From Merdibacter sp965119685 (GTDB lineage: Bacteria; Bacillota_I; Bacilli_A; Erysipelotrichales; Erysipelotrichaceae): a DNA stretch of 64,000 nucleotides. Below, piece after piece: positions 53,482 to 62,363 of this stretch. Location: positions 372,001-436,000 of the forward strand of contig OZ221971.1 of the NCBI GenBank assembly GCA_965119685.1, in the 5' to 3' direction. The notes beneath the pieces were generated by a model. The model was not told the DNA's origin. It worked only from the letters and a program-made list of their open reading frames with translations, and made no database searches. Made by a program: the position numbers and the translations under genes. The first letter of the stretch is position 1; each line of letters starts with the position of its first letter.

Positions 53482-54682
53482 AACTGTATGTGAAATCAGA
53501 AAATTTCTTCGCATGAGAGCTGATGTTCATAATCATGCCAAAGCAGATAAAGTAAGAAAGAATCGAAGATCCCCCATAGGAGATGAGCGGCAGCGTGATA
53601 CCGGTGATCGGCAGCAATCCGGTAACCATGCCGAGGTTTTGAATCTGCTGGTAGATGAGTACGCCCAACACACCGCTGATCATATATTTTTCCGTCATAT
53701 TCGAGGTATGAATGGCAATGCGCAGAATATAGAGATCTAACGCCAGACAGGCAATCAAGACGATGGTAGTTCCGATCAATCCAAAGGATTGCCCGATCGC
53801 CGCAAAGATGAAGTCCGTCTGTGCCTCCGGGATCGCCTGCATATCCGGCTGCAAACCAAAGCCGGTCAGACCGCCCGCACCTAACGATAACAAAGAGGTG
53901 TATAGCTGATTGCCATAGGTTGTCACATTTTCCTCCGGATAAAACCATGCGGTAATACGCGTCAGCTTGTAAGAAGCGATAAACCGCGTCAGCAATTCAT
54001 ATTGGAAGAAAAACAGATAGAAGAAAACAAACAGCACAAATAACAGCAGACCGCCGCCGATGAAGATCCACTGTTTCTTTATTCCGCTGCACATCAGCAT
54101 CACCGCTAAGGAAATGCCGATGATCAGACAGAGCCCGGTATCCGGCTGTAACAGGATGAGAAACAGCGGCGCACCCGCCCATTGCAGAATCTTTTTAAAC
54201 AGTTCAATATCGCTGGTATAAGTGACCATCGAGCGATTAGAGTTATGCTCATTGATGACATCGGCACAGATGATGATTAAGACGATCTTCATAAATTCAC
54301 TTGGCTGAAAGCTTCCAAAAGGGAACTGAAACCAAGAGAACGCACCGTTAACCGGTCTTGCGAACGGAAGCGTATGTGCCGTAAACGCATATAAATACTT
54401 GGAGAGCAGCAGATAGATGAGACAGCCAATCAAGATGAAATATGCTGTTTTAATATACTGCATAATCGTATCATTTCCAAAAAACAGGATAGCGCCCATT
54501 ACGAAGAAGCCTAAGGAATACCAGACGACCTGCTGTAATAAAATGGCAGTACCGCTTTGCGTCATCAGGTTGAACGCGCTGTAAATGGAGACAAAGCTGA
54601 TGAGCATCAAAGAGACGAGTATGCAGAGGAAACCGTAATCGATGCGGTTTGGCTGCTTGGTATATTTCAGTGATCGTTTCAT
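53480..54682 (-). CDS. rodA: Rod shape-determining protein RodA (SEDS glycosyltransferase), 400 aa
   Basis: SEDS-family peptidoglycan polymerase with about ten membrane segments. Signatures: SFQPSEFMKIVLII, LLQPDTG, GAGGLTGFG, EAQTDFIFAAIGQSFG and GITLPLISYGGSS. RodA rather than FtsW is favoured by sequence feel only. GGAG-TGATGCT precedes the ATG. It works with a class B PBP in cell elongation. Confidence 0.88.
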   Translation of the reverse strand: MKRSLKYTKQPNRIDYGFLCILVSLMLISFVSIYSAFNLMTQSGTAILLQQVVWYSLGFFVMGAILFFGNDTIMQYIKTAYFILIGCLIYLLLSKYLYAFTAHTLPFARPVNGAFSWFQFPFGSFQPSEFMKIVLIIICADVINEHNSNRSMVTYTSDIELFKKILQWAGAPLFLILLQPDTGLCLIIGISLAVMLMCSGIKKQWIFIGGGLLLFVLFVFFYLFFFQYELLTRFIASYKLTRITAWFYPEENVTTYGNQLYTSLLSLGAGGLTGFGLQPDMQAIPEAQTDFIFAAIGQSFGLIGTTIVLIACLALDLYILRIAIHTSNMTEKYMISGVLGVLIYQQIQNLGMVTGLLPITGITLPLISYGGSSILSYFICFGMIMNISSHAKKFSDFTYS

Positions 54683-54895
54683 AGCATCACTCCGTTTCTG
54701 ATTTCATTGGATACCTTTTTCTCTTAATTAGTAACTATTATACCATAAATCGCCGTGAATTCGGCGAACATTCATAAAACGTAAGAATGTGAGAGGATGG
54801 TCATTTACAAGAATAATGATTTGAAATATCAAAAGCTATACTTGCAAAAAGTGCGAGAATGCCGTCAATCAGGTAAAAAATAACAGCGTCGTTTA

Positions 54896-54904
54896 TGGTA
54901 TAAT
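54896..54904 (+). promoter_or_regulatory. Extended -10 promoter of mutS
   Basis: TGGTATAAT, 49 bases before the mutS GTG. Confidence 0.55.
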
Positions 54905-54953
54905 AACATAGTTAGATTGATGAAGAAAAAGAGAGAAAACGGAGTGGAATGCA

Positions 54954-57488
54954 GTGGCAGAGAAGAATAAATATACACCGATGATGCAGCATTATCTGCA
55001 AATCAAACAGGAACATCCCGATGCAATCCTGTTTTATCGGCTGGGGGATTTTTACGAAATGTTTTTCGATGATGCTAAGACAGCGTCGCTGGAGCTGGAC
55101 CTCGTCTTGACCGGCCGCAGTGCCGGCGTGGAGGAAAAGGTGCCAATGTGCGGCGTCCCTCATCATGCGGCAAATTCTTACATCCAGCGCCTGATTCAAA
55201 AGGGCTATAAGGTGGCGATCGTGGAACAGGTGGAAGACCCGGCGCTCGCCAAAGGCCTCGTACAGCGCGAGGTGATCCGCATCGTTACGCCGGGTACGAT
55301 CATGGATGAGAACAGCGATGAAAAAAAGACGAACTACATCGCATCCCTGTATGACTTTCAATATGGCATCTGCGCTGTGATGTGCGAGATGACAACCGGA
55401 GAGATGAAAGCACAGCTGATCGATAAAAGCGTAATCGCGTTACAAAAGGTGCTGCTGCTCAACAATGTGCGGGAGATCGTCGTCGAGCATCACTTCGACA
55501 AGCGTCTGCGCCGTATGATTGAGGAGATGGAGACCATCACGATCTCTGCCATGAACCGTGACAGCATTAAAGAGGAATATGAGCGCTTGTTGAGCGCTGT
55601 GAGCGATCAGCGGGTGCGTCATACCTTCGGCTTGCTGATGAACTATCTCGATGAGACGCAAAAGCGTTCTATGACCCACTTGCAGCCGTTGGAGATGATC
55701 TATGAGCAGGAATTTTTGCAGATGGATTATGCGACGAAGCAAAATTTGGAATTGACTTCCTCACTGCGGGGAAACGGTAAACAGATGTCGCTTTGGAGCT
55801 TCATGGATCGCTGTATGAGTGCGATGGGCTCGCGCCTGTTGAAAAAATGGATTGAATATCCGCTTATTCATGCAGATCAGATTGAAAAGCGGCAGGAGGC
55901 GGTCGCTTATCTCAGCAGTGACTTTATGATTCAAGATGAGCTGAAAGAGCATCTGCGCTATGTGTATGACCTTGAGCGTTTAGGCGCCAGAGTCGCCTAC
56001 GGCAGTGCTTCCCCTCGTGATGTACTGCGCCTGATTAAGACGTTGGAGCACGCGCCGGTGATTTTTGATTTGTTTAAGGAATGCCCAAGCTATCAGGAAT
56101 ACCGTACGTTAGATACCTGTCAGACGCTGCACGATCTGATCGACGGGGCGATTGTCGATGAACCGCCGCTGACGGTGAAAGAGGGCGGTGTCTTCGTCGA
56201 CGGCTATCATAAAAAACTGGACGAGCTGCGCCGCATCAGCCGGGATGGCAAAAGCTGGATTTTGGAGCTGGAGGCAAAAGAGCGGGAGCGCACCGGTGTC
56301 AAATCGCTGAAAATCGGCTATAACCGCGTATTCGGCTATTACATCGAGGTGAGAAAGGGAAATCTCGCCGCAATCCGTCCGGAATTCGGTTACGTCCGCA
56401 AACAGACGCTTGCCAACGCAGAGCGTTTTATCACCGACGAACTGAAAAAGCAGGAGGATACCATCCTGCATGCACAGGAGGAAAAAATACGTTTGGAAAA
56501 CGAGCTGTTTGTCGATCTTCTCAACCAGATCAAGGTGTATCTGCCAAAGCTGCACGATCTGGCAAATGCGCTGGCGACGATCGATGTGCTCTACGCATTG
56601 TCGCAGCTGGCGGGGGAACAGGGGTATGTGCGTCCGCAGTTTCATGATGGACACCGCATCGAGATCGTTGAAGGACGCCATCCGATTTTAGAGAGCATGA
56701 TGAAAACCAAACGTTATGTATCCAACGATCTGCGAATGGAGGAGAATCAGAGCGTCAGCATCATCACCGGGCCGAACATGGGCGGTAAATCGACCTTTAT
56801 GCGCCAGAACGCCTTATTGGTCATCATGGCGCAGGTGGGCAGCTTCGTGCCGGCACGCAGTGCGCTGCTGCCGATCTTTGATCAGATTTTTACCCGCATC
56901 GGCGCCAGTGACGATATTTTAAGCGGTAAGTCCACGTTTATGGTGGAGATGATGGAGGCCAATCACGCATTGCAAAACGCTACTGCGGATTCGCTGATTC
57001 TCTTTGATGAGATCGGCCGGGGAACCTCGACGTATGACGGCATGGCGTTGGCACAGGCGATGATTGAATACATCGATGAAACCATTCATGCAAAGACGCT
57101 GTTTTCCACCCACTATCACGAATTAACACAGCTGGGGGAGGAAAGTGAGACGATTCGCAATCTGCATGTTGAGGTGCATGAGGAACAGGAAGAGGTCACT
57201 TTCTTATATCGCATGCTGGAAGGTAAGGCAGATAAATCTTACGGAATCAATGTTGCGCGTTTAGCAAAGCTGCCCGAGGTGGTGTTACAGCGGGCAAGAG
57301 GGCTGTTGGAAGCGTTGGAGATCGCGCCCAAGGGTGGGATTTATCAGCCGCAGATGATGGTGGTTGAGAAAGAAGATCCGAAGATGCAGGAGATTGCCGA
57401 TATGATCGACATGATCGATATCAATACGATGACGCCGATGGAGGCGATGAGCTTTCTGTATGAGCTGAAGAAAAAGCGCGCGGGATAA
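54954..57488 (+). CDS. mutS: DNA mismatch repair protein MutS, 844 aa
   Basis: Mismatch-recognition domain with the Phe-x-Glu motif in YRLGDFYEMFFDDA, connector, lever, clamp, and ATPase domain: Walker A GPNMGGKSTFMRQ, then SGKSTFMVEM, DEIGRGTSTYDG and STHYHEL. Starts at GTG with GGAG nine bases upstream. mutL does not follow; a decayed accessory region does. The last residues lack a clear beta-clamp motif in view. Confidence 0.95.
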   Translation: MAEKNKYTPMMQHYLQIKQEHPDAILFYRLGDFYEMFFDDAKTASLELDLVLTGRSAGVEEKVPMCGVPHHAANSYIQRLIQKGYKVAIVEQVEDPALAKGLVQREVIRIVTPGTIMDENSDEKKTNYIASLYDFQYGICAVMCEMTTGEMKAQLIDKSVIALQKVLLLNNVREIVVEHHFDKRLRRMIEEMETITISAMNRDSIKEEYERLLSAVSDQRVRHTFGLLMNYLDETQKRSMTHLQPLEMIYEQEFLQMDYATKQNLELTSSLRGNGKQMSLWSFMDRCMSAMGSRLLKKWIEYPLIHADQIEKRQEAVAYLSSDFMIQDELKEHLRYVYDLERLGARVAYGSASPRDVLRLIKTLEHAPVIFDLFKECPSYQEYRTLDTCQTLHDLIDGAIVDEPPLTVKEGGVFVDGYHKKLDELRRISRDGKSWILELEAKERERTGVKSLKIGYNRVFGYYIEVRKGNLAAIRPEFGYVRKQTLANAERFITDELKKQEDTILHAQEEKIRLENELFVDLLNQIKVYLPKLHDLANALATIDVLYALSQLAGEQGYVRPQFHDGHRIEIVEGRHPILESMMKTKRYVSNDLRMEENQSVSIITGPNMGGKSTFMRQNALLVIMAQVGSFVPARSALLPIFDQIFTRIGASDDILSGKSTFMVEMMEANHALQNATADSLILFDEIGRGTSTYDGMALAQAMIEYIDETIHAKTLFSTHYHELTQLGEESETIRNLHVEVHEEQEEVTFLYRMLEGKADKSYGINVARLAKLPEVVLQRARGLLEALEIAPKGGIYQPQMMVVEKEDPKMQEIADMIDMIDINTMTPMEAMSFLYELKKKRAG

Positions 57489-57547
57489 CGATTGCAAATG
57501 ATGAAGCGCACGCATAGCATGTGAAAAAGAACGAAACAGGAAAGAGA

Positions 57548-57786
57548 TGGTTTTGATATCAAAAGTGGATAAAACATTGGTAGATGAGATACCTTACCAG
57601 ACACCGATGGGAAAAGCATAGATGCAATTGGCTTTGTCAACGCTTCACATGGTAGAAGATGATATCGATGGCATGATATGAGTGTATAACGATGAGAGAT
57701 GTGAAGTGATTGATAACTATAACGGAAGCGCATATTACGAGCCGTCTTATGTAATTACAAGGACTTATCATGACGGGGGTTTTTAG
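57548..57786 (+). pseudogene. Decayed partial copy of the gene at 59040-59510
   Basis: Reads like the last half of the 156-aa partner gene: DKTLVDEIP, then an in-frame TAG, DDIDGMI-like and TGA stops, and the C-terminal NYNGSAYYEPSYVIT. Nucleotide similarity with 59270-59510 is high and continues about 45 bases past the stop. The 5' half is missing. Confidence 0.85.
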
Positions 57787-57897
57787 ATAAAGGGAAACCG
57801 CACTTATTAAGCTATGGGGAACCGTATGATAGATAGGGGCGGTTTTTCGTATAGAATCATGATGTGATATAAGGATATGACGCATATATAATATTGT

Positions 57898-57929
57898 AAA
57901 AGAGCGGATAAGTGGTCATCCGCTCTTTT
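57898..57929. terminator. Strong bidirectional terminator
   Basis: AAAAGAGCGGAT / ATCCGCTCTTTT, perfect 12-base stem, 8-base loop. Confidence 0.85.
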
Positions 57930-57968
57930 CGCAGAAGAGAGAAAGAAACTGACAAGGGCATGAGGGGA

Positions 57969-57977
57969 TGGTATAAT
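57969..57977 (+). promoter_or_regulatory. Extended -10 promoter
   Basis: TGGTATAAT 39 bases before a decayed gene with a good ribosome site. Confidence 0.5.
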
Positions 57978-58016
57978 GAAAAAGCCAAAGGACAAATCAG
58001 AATCGGAGGAAACTTT

Positions 58017-58188
58017 ATGCATTGGGATATTAACAAATTAAAATGGATAAGGGAGCGGTGCGATTCAATTTGGTGTATAAGCCTGTAGTCCGGAAGAATC
58101 CTCTTTCAAGGCTGTCTTTACCAATATGAAAATCACCAAGTGTCAGTGGCTTGCTCATGATGGACAGGCACCCGATGAGGACGCGTAA
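58017..58188 (+). pseudogene. Decayed small gene with frameshifts
   Basis: ATG with TCGGAGGAAAC ahead, but the frame (MHWDINKLKWIRE) stops at codon 24. Other frames continue with protein-like FNLVYKPVV and SFKAVFTNMKITKCQWLAHDG ending at TAA 58186-58188. Two frameshifts would join them. Family not recognised. Confidence 0.45.
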
Positions 58189-58216
58189 TGCAAATTGAGA
58201 TTTGTGGAGGTAACAT

Positions 58217-58468
58217 ATGTTAGAATTTAAGTATGATACGCAATTACTAATTGAGGGAGAGAATCTTGACGAAGATGCAATAAGGGAATACTTTATGAAA
58301 AATCTAAACGGGGATTGTTTGTTGGCAGTTGGAGACGAAGAATTGATAAAAATACATTTTCATACCAATGAACCGTGGAAAGTATTGGAGTATTGTTCAA
58401 CACTTGGAGAAATCTATGATATTGTTATCGAGGATATGGACAGACAATCAAGAGGGTTAAAGGGATAA
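58217..58468 (+). CDS. Stand-alone FakA C-terminal-like small protein, 83 aa
   Basis: The second half, LAVGDEELIKIHFHTNEPWKV then EYCSTLGEIYDIVIEDMDRQSR, strongly resembles the C-terminal domain of FakA/YloV (DAK-like fatty acid kinase), where the motif is VGDDxLIKVHxHTNxP. No kinase (DhaL) domain is present, so it is not a kinase by itself. Good GGAGG site 6 bases from ATG. Similar short proteins have been annotated as dihydroxyacetone-kinase related. Role unknown. Confidence 0.65.
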   Translation: MLEFKYDTQLLIEGENLDEDAIREYFMKNLNGDCLLAVGDEELIKIHFHTNEPWKVLEYCSTLGEIYDIVIEDMDRQSRGLKG

Positions 58469-58590
58469 CCCTTGGTTTGATTAACTGAGAATGTGAAATT
58501 TTATTGTAGTATGATACGTGCTGTAGATTGCAAATGGCATGGTAGATGGATGATCATGATGACTGTATTATAAAGAAAGGAAGCTGCGAT

Positions 58591-59043
58591 ATGGTTTTAT
58601 ATCATGGAAGTAATGTTGTGGTAACCGTCCCACAAATCTTGGAGAACGGGTTTTTCAAAGATTTTGGTTATGGGTTTTATTGCACAATTTACGAAAAGCA
58701 GGCGAGACGTTAGGCGATAACAAAAAGAAAATGTCATATTGTCAACAAATATCAATATAAAGAAAACAAGGATTTGAAAACGAAAATCTTTGATACATTG
58801 ACAGAGGAATGGCTTCAGTTCGTAGTTGACTGCCGCAGAGGAATCAAGCATGAATATGATATTGTAGAAGGTCCTATGGCGGATGATACGATATGGGATT
58901 ATGTAGAAGATTATATGGCAGGGCGGATATCGAAAGCTGCGTTTTGGGAATTGGTGAAGTTTAAATATCCGACACATCAGATTGTATTTTGTACAGAGAG
59001 GGCATTACAGACAATCAAGTTTGAAGGGAGTTATTCAGTATGA
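58591..59043 (+). pseudogene. DUF3990-type putative ADP-ribosyltransferase, interrupted by one stop codon
   Basis: N-terminal part VLYHGSN and DFGYGFYCTIYEKQARR fits DUF3990 proteins, thought to have an ADP-ribosyltransferase-like fold. Codon 41 is TAG (58711-58713); family proteins often have Trp here (TGG), so a single base change explains it. The same frame then runs on without interruption for another 110 codons through FDTLTEEWLQFVVDCRRG to the end. A later in-frame TTG at 58774 could restart translation. Its end overlaps the next gene (ATGA). Confidence 0.75.
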
Positions 59044-59510
59044 CAAATAAGTTTTTCCCGGATGAAGAAATAACTGAAAATGATCTATATTTTCTGTGTT
59101 ATATGATAGAACGGGTGGCCAGAAAGCTGCATCAGAGGAATCAATATGTTGTGAACCACATTTTAAAAGATGAATGGGAGCGATTGATCAGCCTTGCCAA
59201 TGTATTGCATTGCGAGAATCCGAGAAAGATTGAGGCGGAATGGATTGAAGAATTCCAACTGGAAAAAGGCAGCTTTGATATCACAGATGTTGATAAAACA
59301 TTGGTAGATGAGATACCTTCTGAGACACAGATGGGAAAAGTATATATGCGATTGATCCTGTCAACACTTCAGCCGGAAGAAGATTATATCGATGGCATGA
59401 TACGGGTGTATAACGATGAGATATGTGAAGTGATTGACAACTATAACGGAAGCGCATATTACGAGCCGTCTTATGTAATTACAAGGGCTTATCATAACGG
59501 AGGTTTTTAG
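59040..59510 (+). CDS. Partner protein of the DUF3990 gene, 156 aa
   Basis: Starts at an ATG overlapping the DUF3990 stop. N-terminal helical part DLYFLCYMIERVARKLHQRNQYVVNHI followed by LANVLHCENPRKIEAEWIEE; C-terminal part NYNGSAYYEPSYVITRAYHNGGF. I recall this type of protein as a regular neighbour of DUF3990, plausibly its antitoxin or carrier, but no function is established to my knowledge. A decayed second copy lies at 57548-57786. Confidence 0.7.
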   Translation: MTNKFFPDEEITENDLYFLCYMIERVARKLHQRNQYVVNHILKDEWERLISLANVLHCENPRKIEAEWIEEFQLEKGSFDITDVDKTLVDEIPSETQMGKVYMRLILSTLQPEEDYIDGMIRVYNDEICEVIDNYNGSAYYEPSYVITRAYHNGGF

Positions 59511-59609
59511 ATAAAGGGAAACCGCGGTTGTATAGGCTATGGAGAGCCGTATCATCTAAGAGGGCAAAGCTCTATCGATACGATAAGAAATGATGTGGAG
59601 GTGTTGTCA

Positions 59610-60080
59610 ATGAAAATAAAATATGCAATCTATTCGATCTGTTTCCTATGTTTGTCACTGCTTGGTTTCGTCGGGTGTTCTTCTATAACAAGCAATGATC
59701 CGGTTTCAACGGATGGCATGACGCTGATCTATGAAGAGACAATATCGCCAAATAAGGAATATGTAGAAAAGGAAGAAGATGTTGTAACTTATACCGTAGA
59801 GATTTATCAAAACGCTGATGGCGAGGTTTTGGTCAATTCAAAATCCAATTCGGAACTGTTTGAACCTTTGCAATATGAAGTGAAATGTAACAGCAGAATT
59901 GAAAAATCAGATATTGTTATAGAGTGGACCACACTCATGGGAAATTCAAAACCGACGGAAGATGATCAGTTGAGTATAGCCTGTGTGAGTATTTCGGAAA
60001 ACCAAACATTATTAGACAAGCGAAACATTAACTTTGTCAATCGAGCGATTGATATCATCGTGGATGTTGAAAAATCATAG
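59610..60080 (+). CDS. Putative lipoprotein, 156 aa
   Basis: Signal peptide with lipobox GFVGCSS (Cys23), then a polar, beta-rich extracytoplasmic domain (DVVTYTVEIYQNADGEVLVNS, IVIEWTTLMG). Family not recognised. ATG at 59610 chosen for GGAGGTG; an earlier start at 59595 would spoil the signal. It follows the DUF3990 module in the same direction. Confidence 0.7.
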   Translation: MKIKYAIYSICFLCLSLLGFVGCSSITSNDPVSTDGMTLIYEETISPNKEYVEKEEDVVTYTVEIYQNADGEVLVNSKSNSELFEPLQYEVKCNSRIEKSDIVIEWTTLMGNSKPTEDDQLSIACVSISENQTLLDKRNINFVNRAIDIIVDVEKS

Positions 60081-60119
60081 TACCGTGAAAGGTGATCTCG
60101 GCGCCGTTCAAGCATGCGG

Positions 60120-60143
60120 GCAAAGGAAGGCCTCTGCTTTTTT
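60120..60143 (+). terminator. Terminator after the lipoprotein gene
   Basis: GCAAAGG / CCTCTGC stem with one mismatch, followed by TTTTTT. A second hairpin CTTTGATC/GATCAAAG lies at 60247-60269. No gene in 60144-60286. Confidence 0.6.
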
Positions 60144-60286
60144 CGTAACGATGGGCAAATCAAGCGCGGAAAATAAACGAAAGACATACGAAGAGAGAAT
60201 CAGGATGATACACTCCCGTGTGGGTATCCCTTTGAAAAAGGAGTCGCTTTGATCGTTTTAAGATCAAAGTAAAAGGCCGATAAATG

Positions 60287-60471
60287 AAAAGAAGCCGTAA
60301 CGAAATAGAGGATTTCAGAGAAAGCGCTCAATGTGCGAAGAAAAAACTAGTATTTTGTAGTTTAACACTATTGAATACTAGTTTTTTATTAGTTTCTTCA
60401 ACTATTGTAGGCTAACTCAAGGACGGCAAAAAATATTTATCTTTTCCGTCTTACTCGTTACAGCCCCTTTT
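60287..60471. mobile_element. MITE-like inverted-repeat element with strong internal hairpin
   Basis: Imperfect 17-base ends AAAAGAAGCCGTAACGA (60287-60303) and TCGTTACAGCCCCTTTT (60455-60471), 14 of 17 complementary. Inside, AAAAAACTAGTATT / AATACTAGTTTTTT (60341-60387) forms a perfect 14-base bidirectional terminator-like hairpin, and GACGG/CCGTC a second one near the right end. Related to 31438-31634. Confidence 0.6.
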
Positions 60472-60481
60472 ATTTATTTAG

Positions 60482-60739
60482 CTACATTACATAAAGCTGT
60501 ATGCCGATCAAAAGAACGGCAATATGAATGATGATCCATATCTTAGAAGCGCGGCCGCCGCTATGCTGCTTCCTCCATGGCGTCAAGGAAATTCCCAGAC
60601 TGACGAGGGCGGCTGCGACGATCCAACAGCCGTCTAAAAATAACGGTATGGAAAACAGCACTGTTACCACCGGCAGAAACCAACTGTAATAAACCGCTAA
60701 TCTTTGATTAAAACTTCTGTCTCCAAAGTAAAAACGCAT
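60482..60739 (-). CDS. Small membrane protein in a PTS operon, 85 aa
   Basis: Starts MRFYFGDRSFNQRL, about three hydrophobic segments (22-37, 42-58, 66-83). GGAGAAATAAC ahead of the ATG; one base after the EIIC stop. Unrecognised family. Last gene of the second Lac/Cel PTS operon. Confidence 0.6.
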   Translation of the reverse strand: MRFYFGDRSFNQRLAVYYSWFLPVVTVLFSIPLFLDGCWIVAAALVSLGISLTPWRKQHSGGRASKIWIIIHIAVLLIGIQLYVM

Positions 60740-60740
60740 G

Positions 60741-62045
60741 TTATTTCTCCGGCTGTGGCGCATGAATCATTTCTGCCTGTGCCTCTTTTTCCTCTTTCAG
60801 CGCTTGCCGATCGATCATGCGCATGAATGGATACCATATCAGCATATCAATCACAATCAGTAAGATCGACATGATAAAGGCCTGTATTGGAGTGGTATTC
60901 GCTAAGAGAGCCTTTATAAAGGAAGGAACTGTCCACGCCATTTCCACGCCGTTGGAACGGCCGACCAGACCAAAGAAGATGGAGCCGTAAACGACGCTGC
61001 AATTCACTAATACGGTTCCCAGATAAGGGATGAACAAGATAGGATTTAACATGATCGGGATACCGAACAGCAAAGGTTCTGTGATGTTAAAAATTTGTGG
61101 AACGATGGATACCCGGGCTAATTTTTTAAAGCGCTGGCTGCGGGCAAACAACAGCAGCAGGATGGCAAGCCCCAAGGTAGAACCGATGCCGCCGACTTTC
61201 TCTAAGCCGACAACATTGATGTCCAAAACGTGCGGAATCGCTTCACCGGCTGAAAACGCGGCTAAATTCTCTGCACGAGACGTTTGCAATAACGGTTTGA
61301 ACCATGCGGTCGTCGCTTCACCGTGAATACCGAAAAACATGGAGACAGTAGCGATCGTTTCAAAGATAATCAAGCCGCCGAAGGATAAACCGATATTGGA
61401 AACCGGAATTTGAATCAGCGTATAGATAAATTGATGGACCGTTCGAAAATCAGTCAACGCCATCAGTTGGCCGATGATACCACAGATGATAATGATCACT
61501 GCGGCGGGAATCAAATCCAGAAAAGCGCCCTCAATCGCTTTTGGCACACCGGCAGGCATGCGAATGGTCCAGTTGCGGTCGATGAAAATCTTCATCACCC
61601 GAGTTGCGATAAATGATAAAATCATAACGGTAAACATCCCTTTATGGCCTAACCACTCCACCGGCATTGCTACGTTGATCTCATTTGGTGTCAGCAGCAG
61701 AAAGCCTGCCATGACAGCGCAGACAACGCCGATCGCATTTTTCATACCGACGTTTTCCGCATAGCGATATGGCAATATAATTGCCAAGAAGAAGGCGATT
61801 AAATTGGTTGTCCACGCTTGAATATTCTTCAAAACCAGGGCAAAGATTTCGTTGCTTGCTAAGAAGTCCTGCCATGGTCCGATGTCGATAAAAGCGAATA
61901 AAGCGGCGAAAGAGCCGGTGATCGTGATCGGCAGCAGCAGCTGCATGGACTCCGACAGCGATTTTACGTAGTTGTTTTCCGCAACCTTTGTTGCGAAAGG
62001 CATGATGACGTCAGTTAGCCTATTCATCGTATGTTCTAGTTTCAT
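60741..62045 (-). CDS. PTS lactose/cellobiose-family EIIC permease, 434 aa
   Basis: CelB-like permease with about ten membrane segments; MFFGIHGEAT and NITEPLLFGIPIMLNP are family motifs. Its start overlaps the EIIB stop by four bases. The C-terminal tail is charged (ALKEEKEAQAE). Substrate unknown; no glycosidase is visible in this operon. Confidence 0.92.
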   Translation of the reverse strand: MKLEHTMNRLTDVIMPFATKVAENNYVKSLSESMQLLLPITITGSFAALFAFIDIGPWQDFLASNEIFALVLKNIQAWTTNLIAFFLAIILPYRYAENVGMKNAIGVVCAVMAGFLLLTPNEINVAMPVEWLGHKGMFTVMILSFIATRVMKIFIDRNWTIRMPAGVPKAIEGAFLDLIPAAVIIIICGIIGQLMALTDFRTVHQFIYTLIQIPVSNIGLSFGGLIIFETIATVSMFFGIHGEATTAWFKPLLQTSRAENLAAFSAGEAIPHVLDINVVGLEKVGGIGSTLGLAILLLLFARSQRFKKLARVSIVPQIFNITEPLLFGIPIMLNPILFIPYLGTVLVNCSVVYGSIFFGLVGRSNGVEMAWTVPSFIKALLANTTPIQAFIMSILLIVIDMLIWYPFMRMIDRQALKEEKEAQAEMIHAPQPEK

Positions 62046-62362
62046 GTATTTATCGTTCCTTTCAGCTCTTGCAATACGGCATGCAGGATCTTTTCTCCAT
62101 CCATCATTCCATAATCTACGGTTTCAACGACCATGAAACGGATGCCGTAATCGGCATATTCTTTTTCCAGTCCCGCCTTTTTAAAACGAACCTGCGGGGC
62201 CAGTAGTACAATATCGGCGCCGGCGATATTTTTTTTCATCGTAGAATACGGATAGGCATGTACGGAAATCGGCACTCCTTCTATCTGAGCGGCTTCCTTC
62301 ATCTTTTCTACCAACATTCCGGTACTGGCGCCGTTTTGGCAAAATAAACGAATATCATACAT
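62042..62362 (-). CDS. PTS lactose/cellobiose-family EIIB component, 106 aa
   Basis: Phospho-Cys8 in RLFCQNGASTG; the loop is C-x-N-G-A-S instead of the common C-x-A-G-x-S. Overlaps EIIC start by four bases and follows EIIA by one base, so the three are tightly coupled. Confidence 0.92.
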   Translation of the reverse strand: MYDIRLFCQNGASTGMLVEKMKEAAQIEGVPISVHAYPYSTMKKNIAGADIVLLAPQVRFKKAGLEKEYADYGIRFMVVETVDYGMMDGEKILHAVLQELKGTINT

Positions 62363-62363
62363 A

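Noticed and set aside
60034..60252. 72-codon frame overlapping the lipoprotein end
   Set aside because: Crosses a terminator and lacks a ribosome site; shadow frame.
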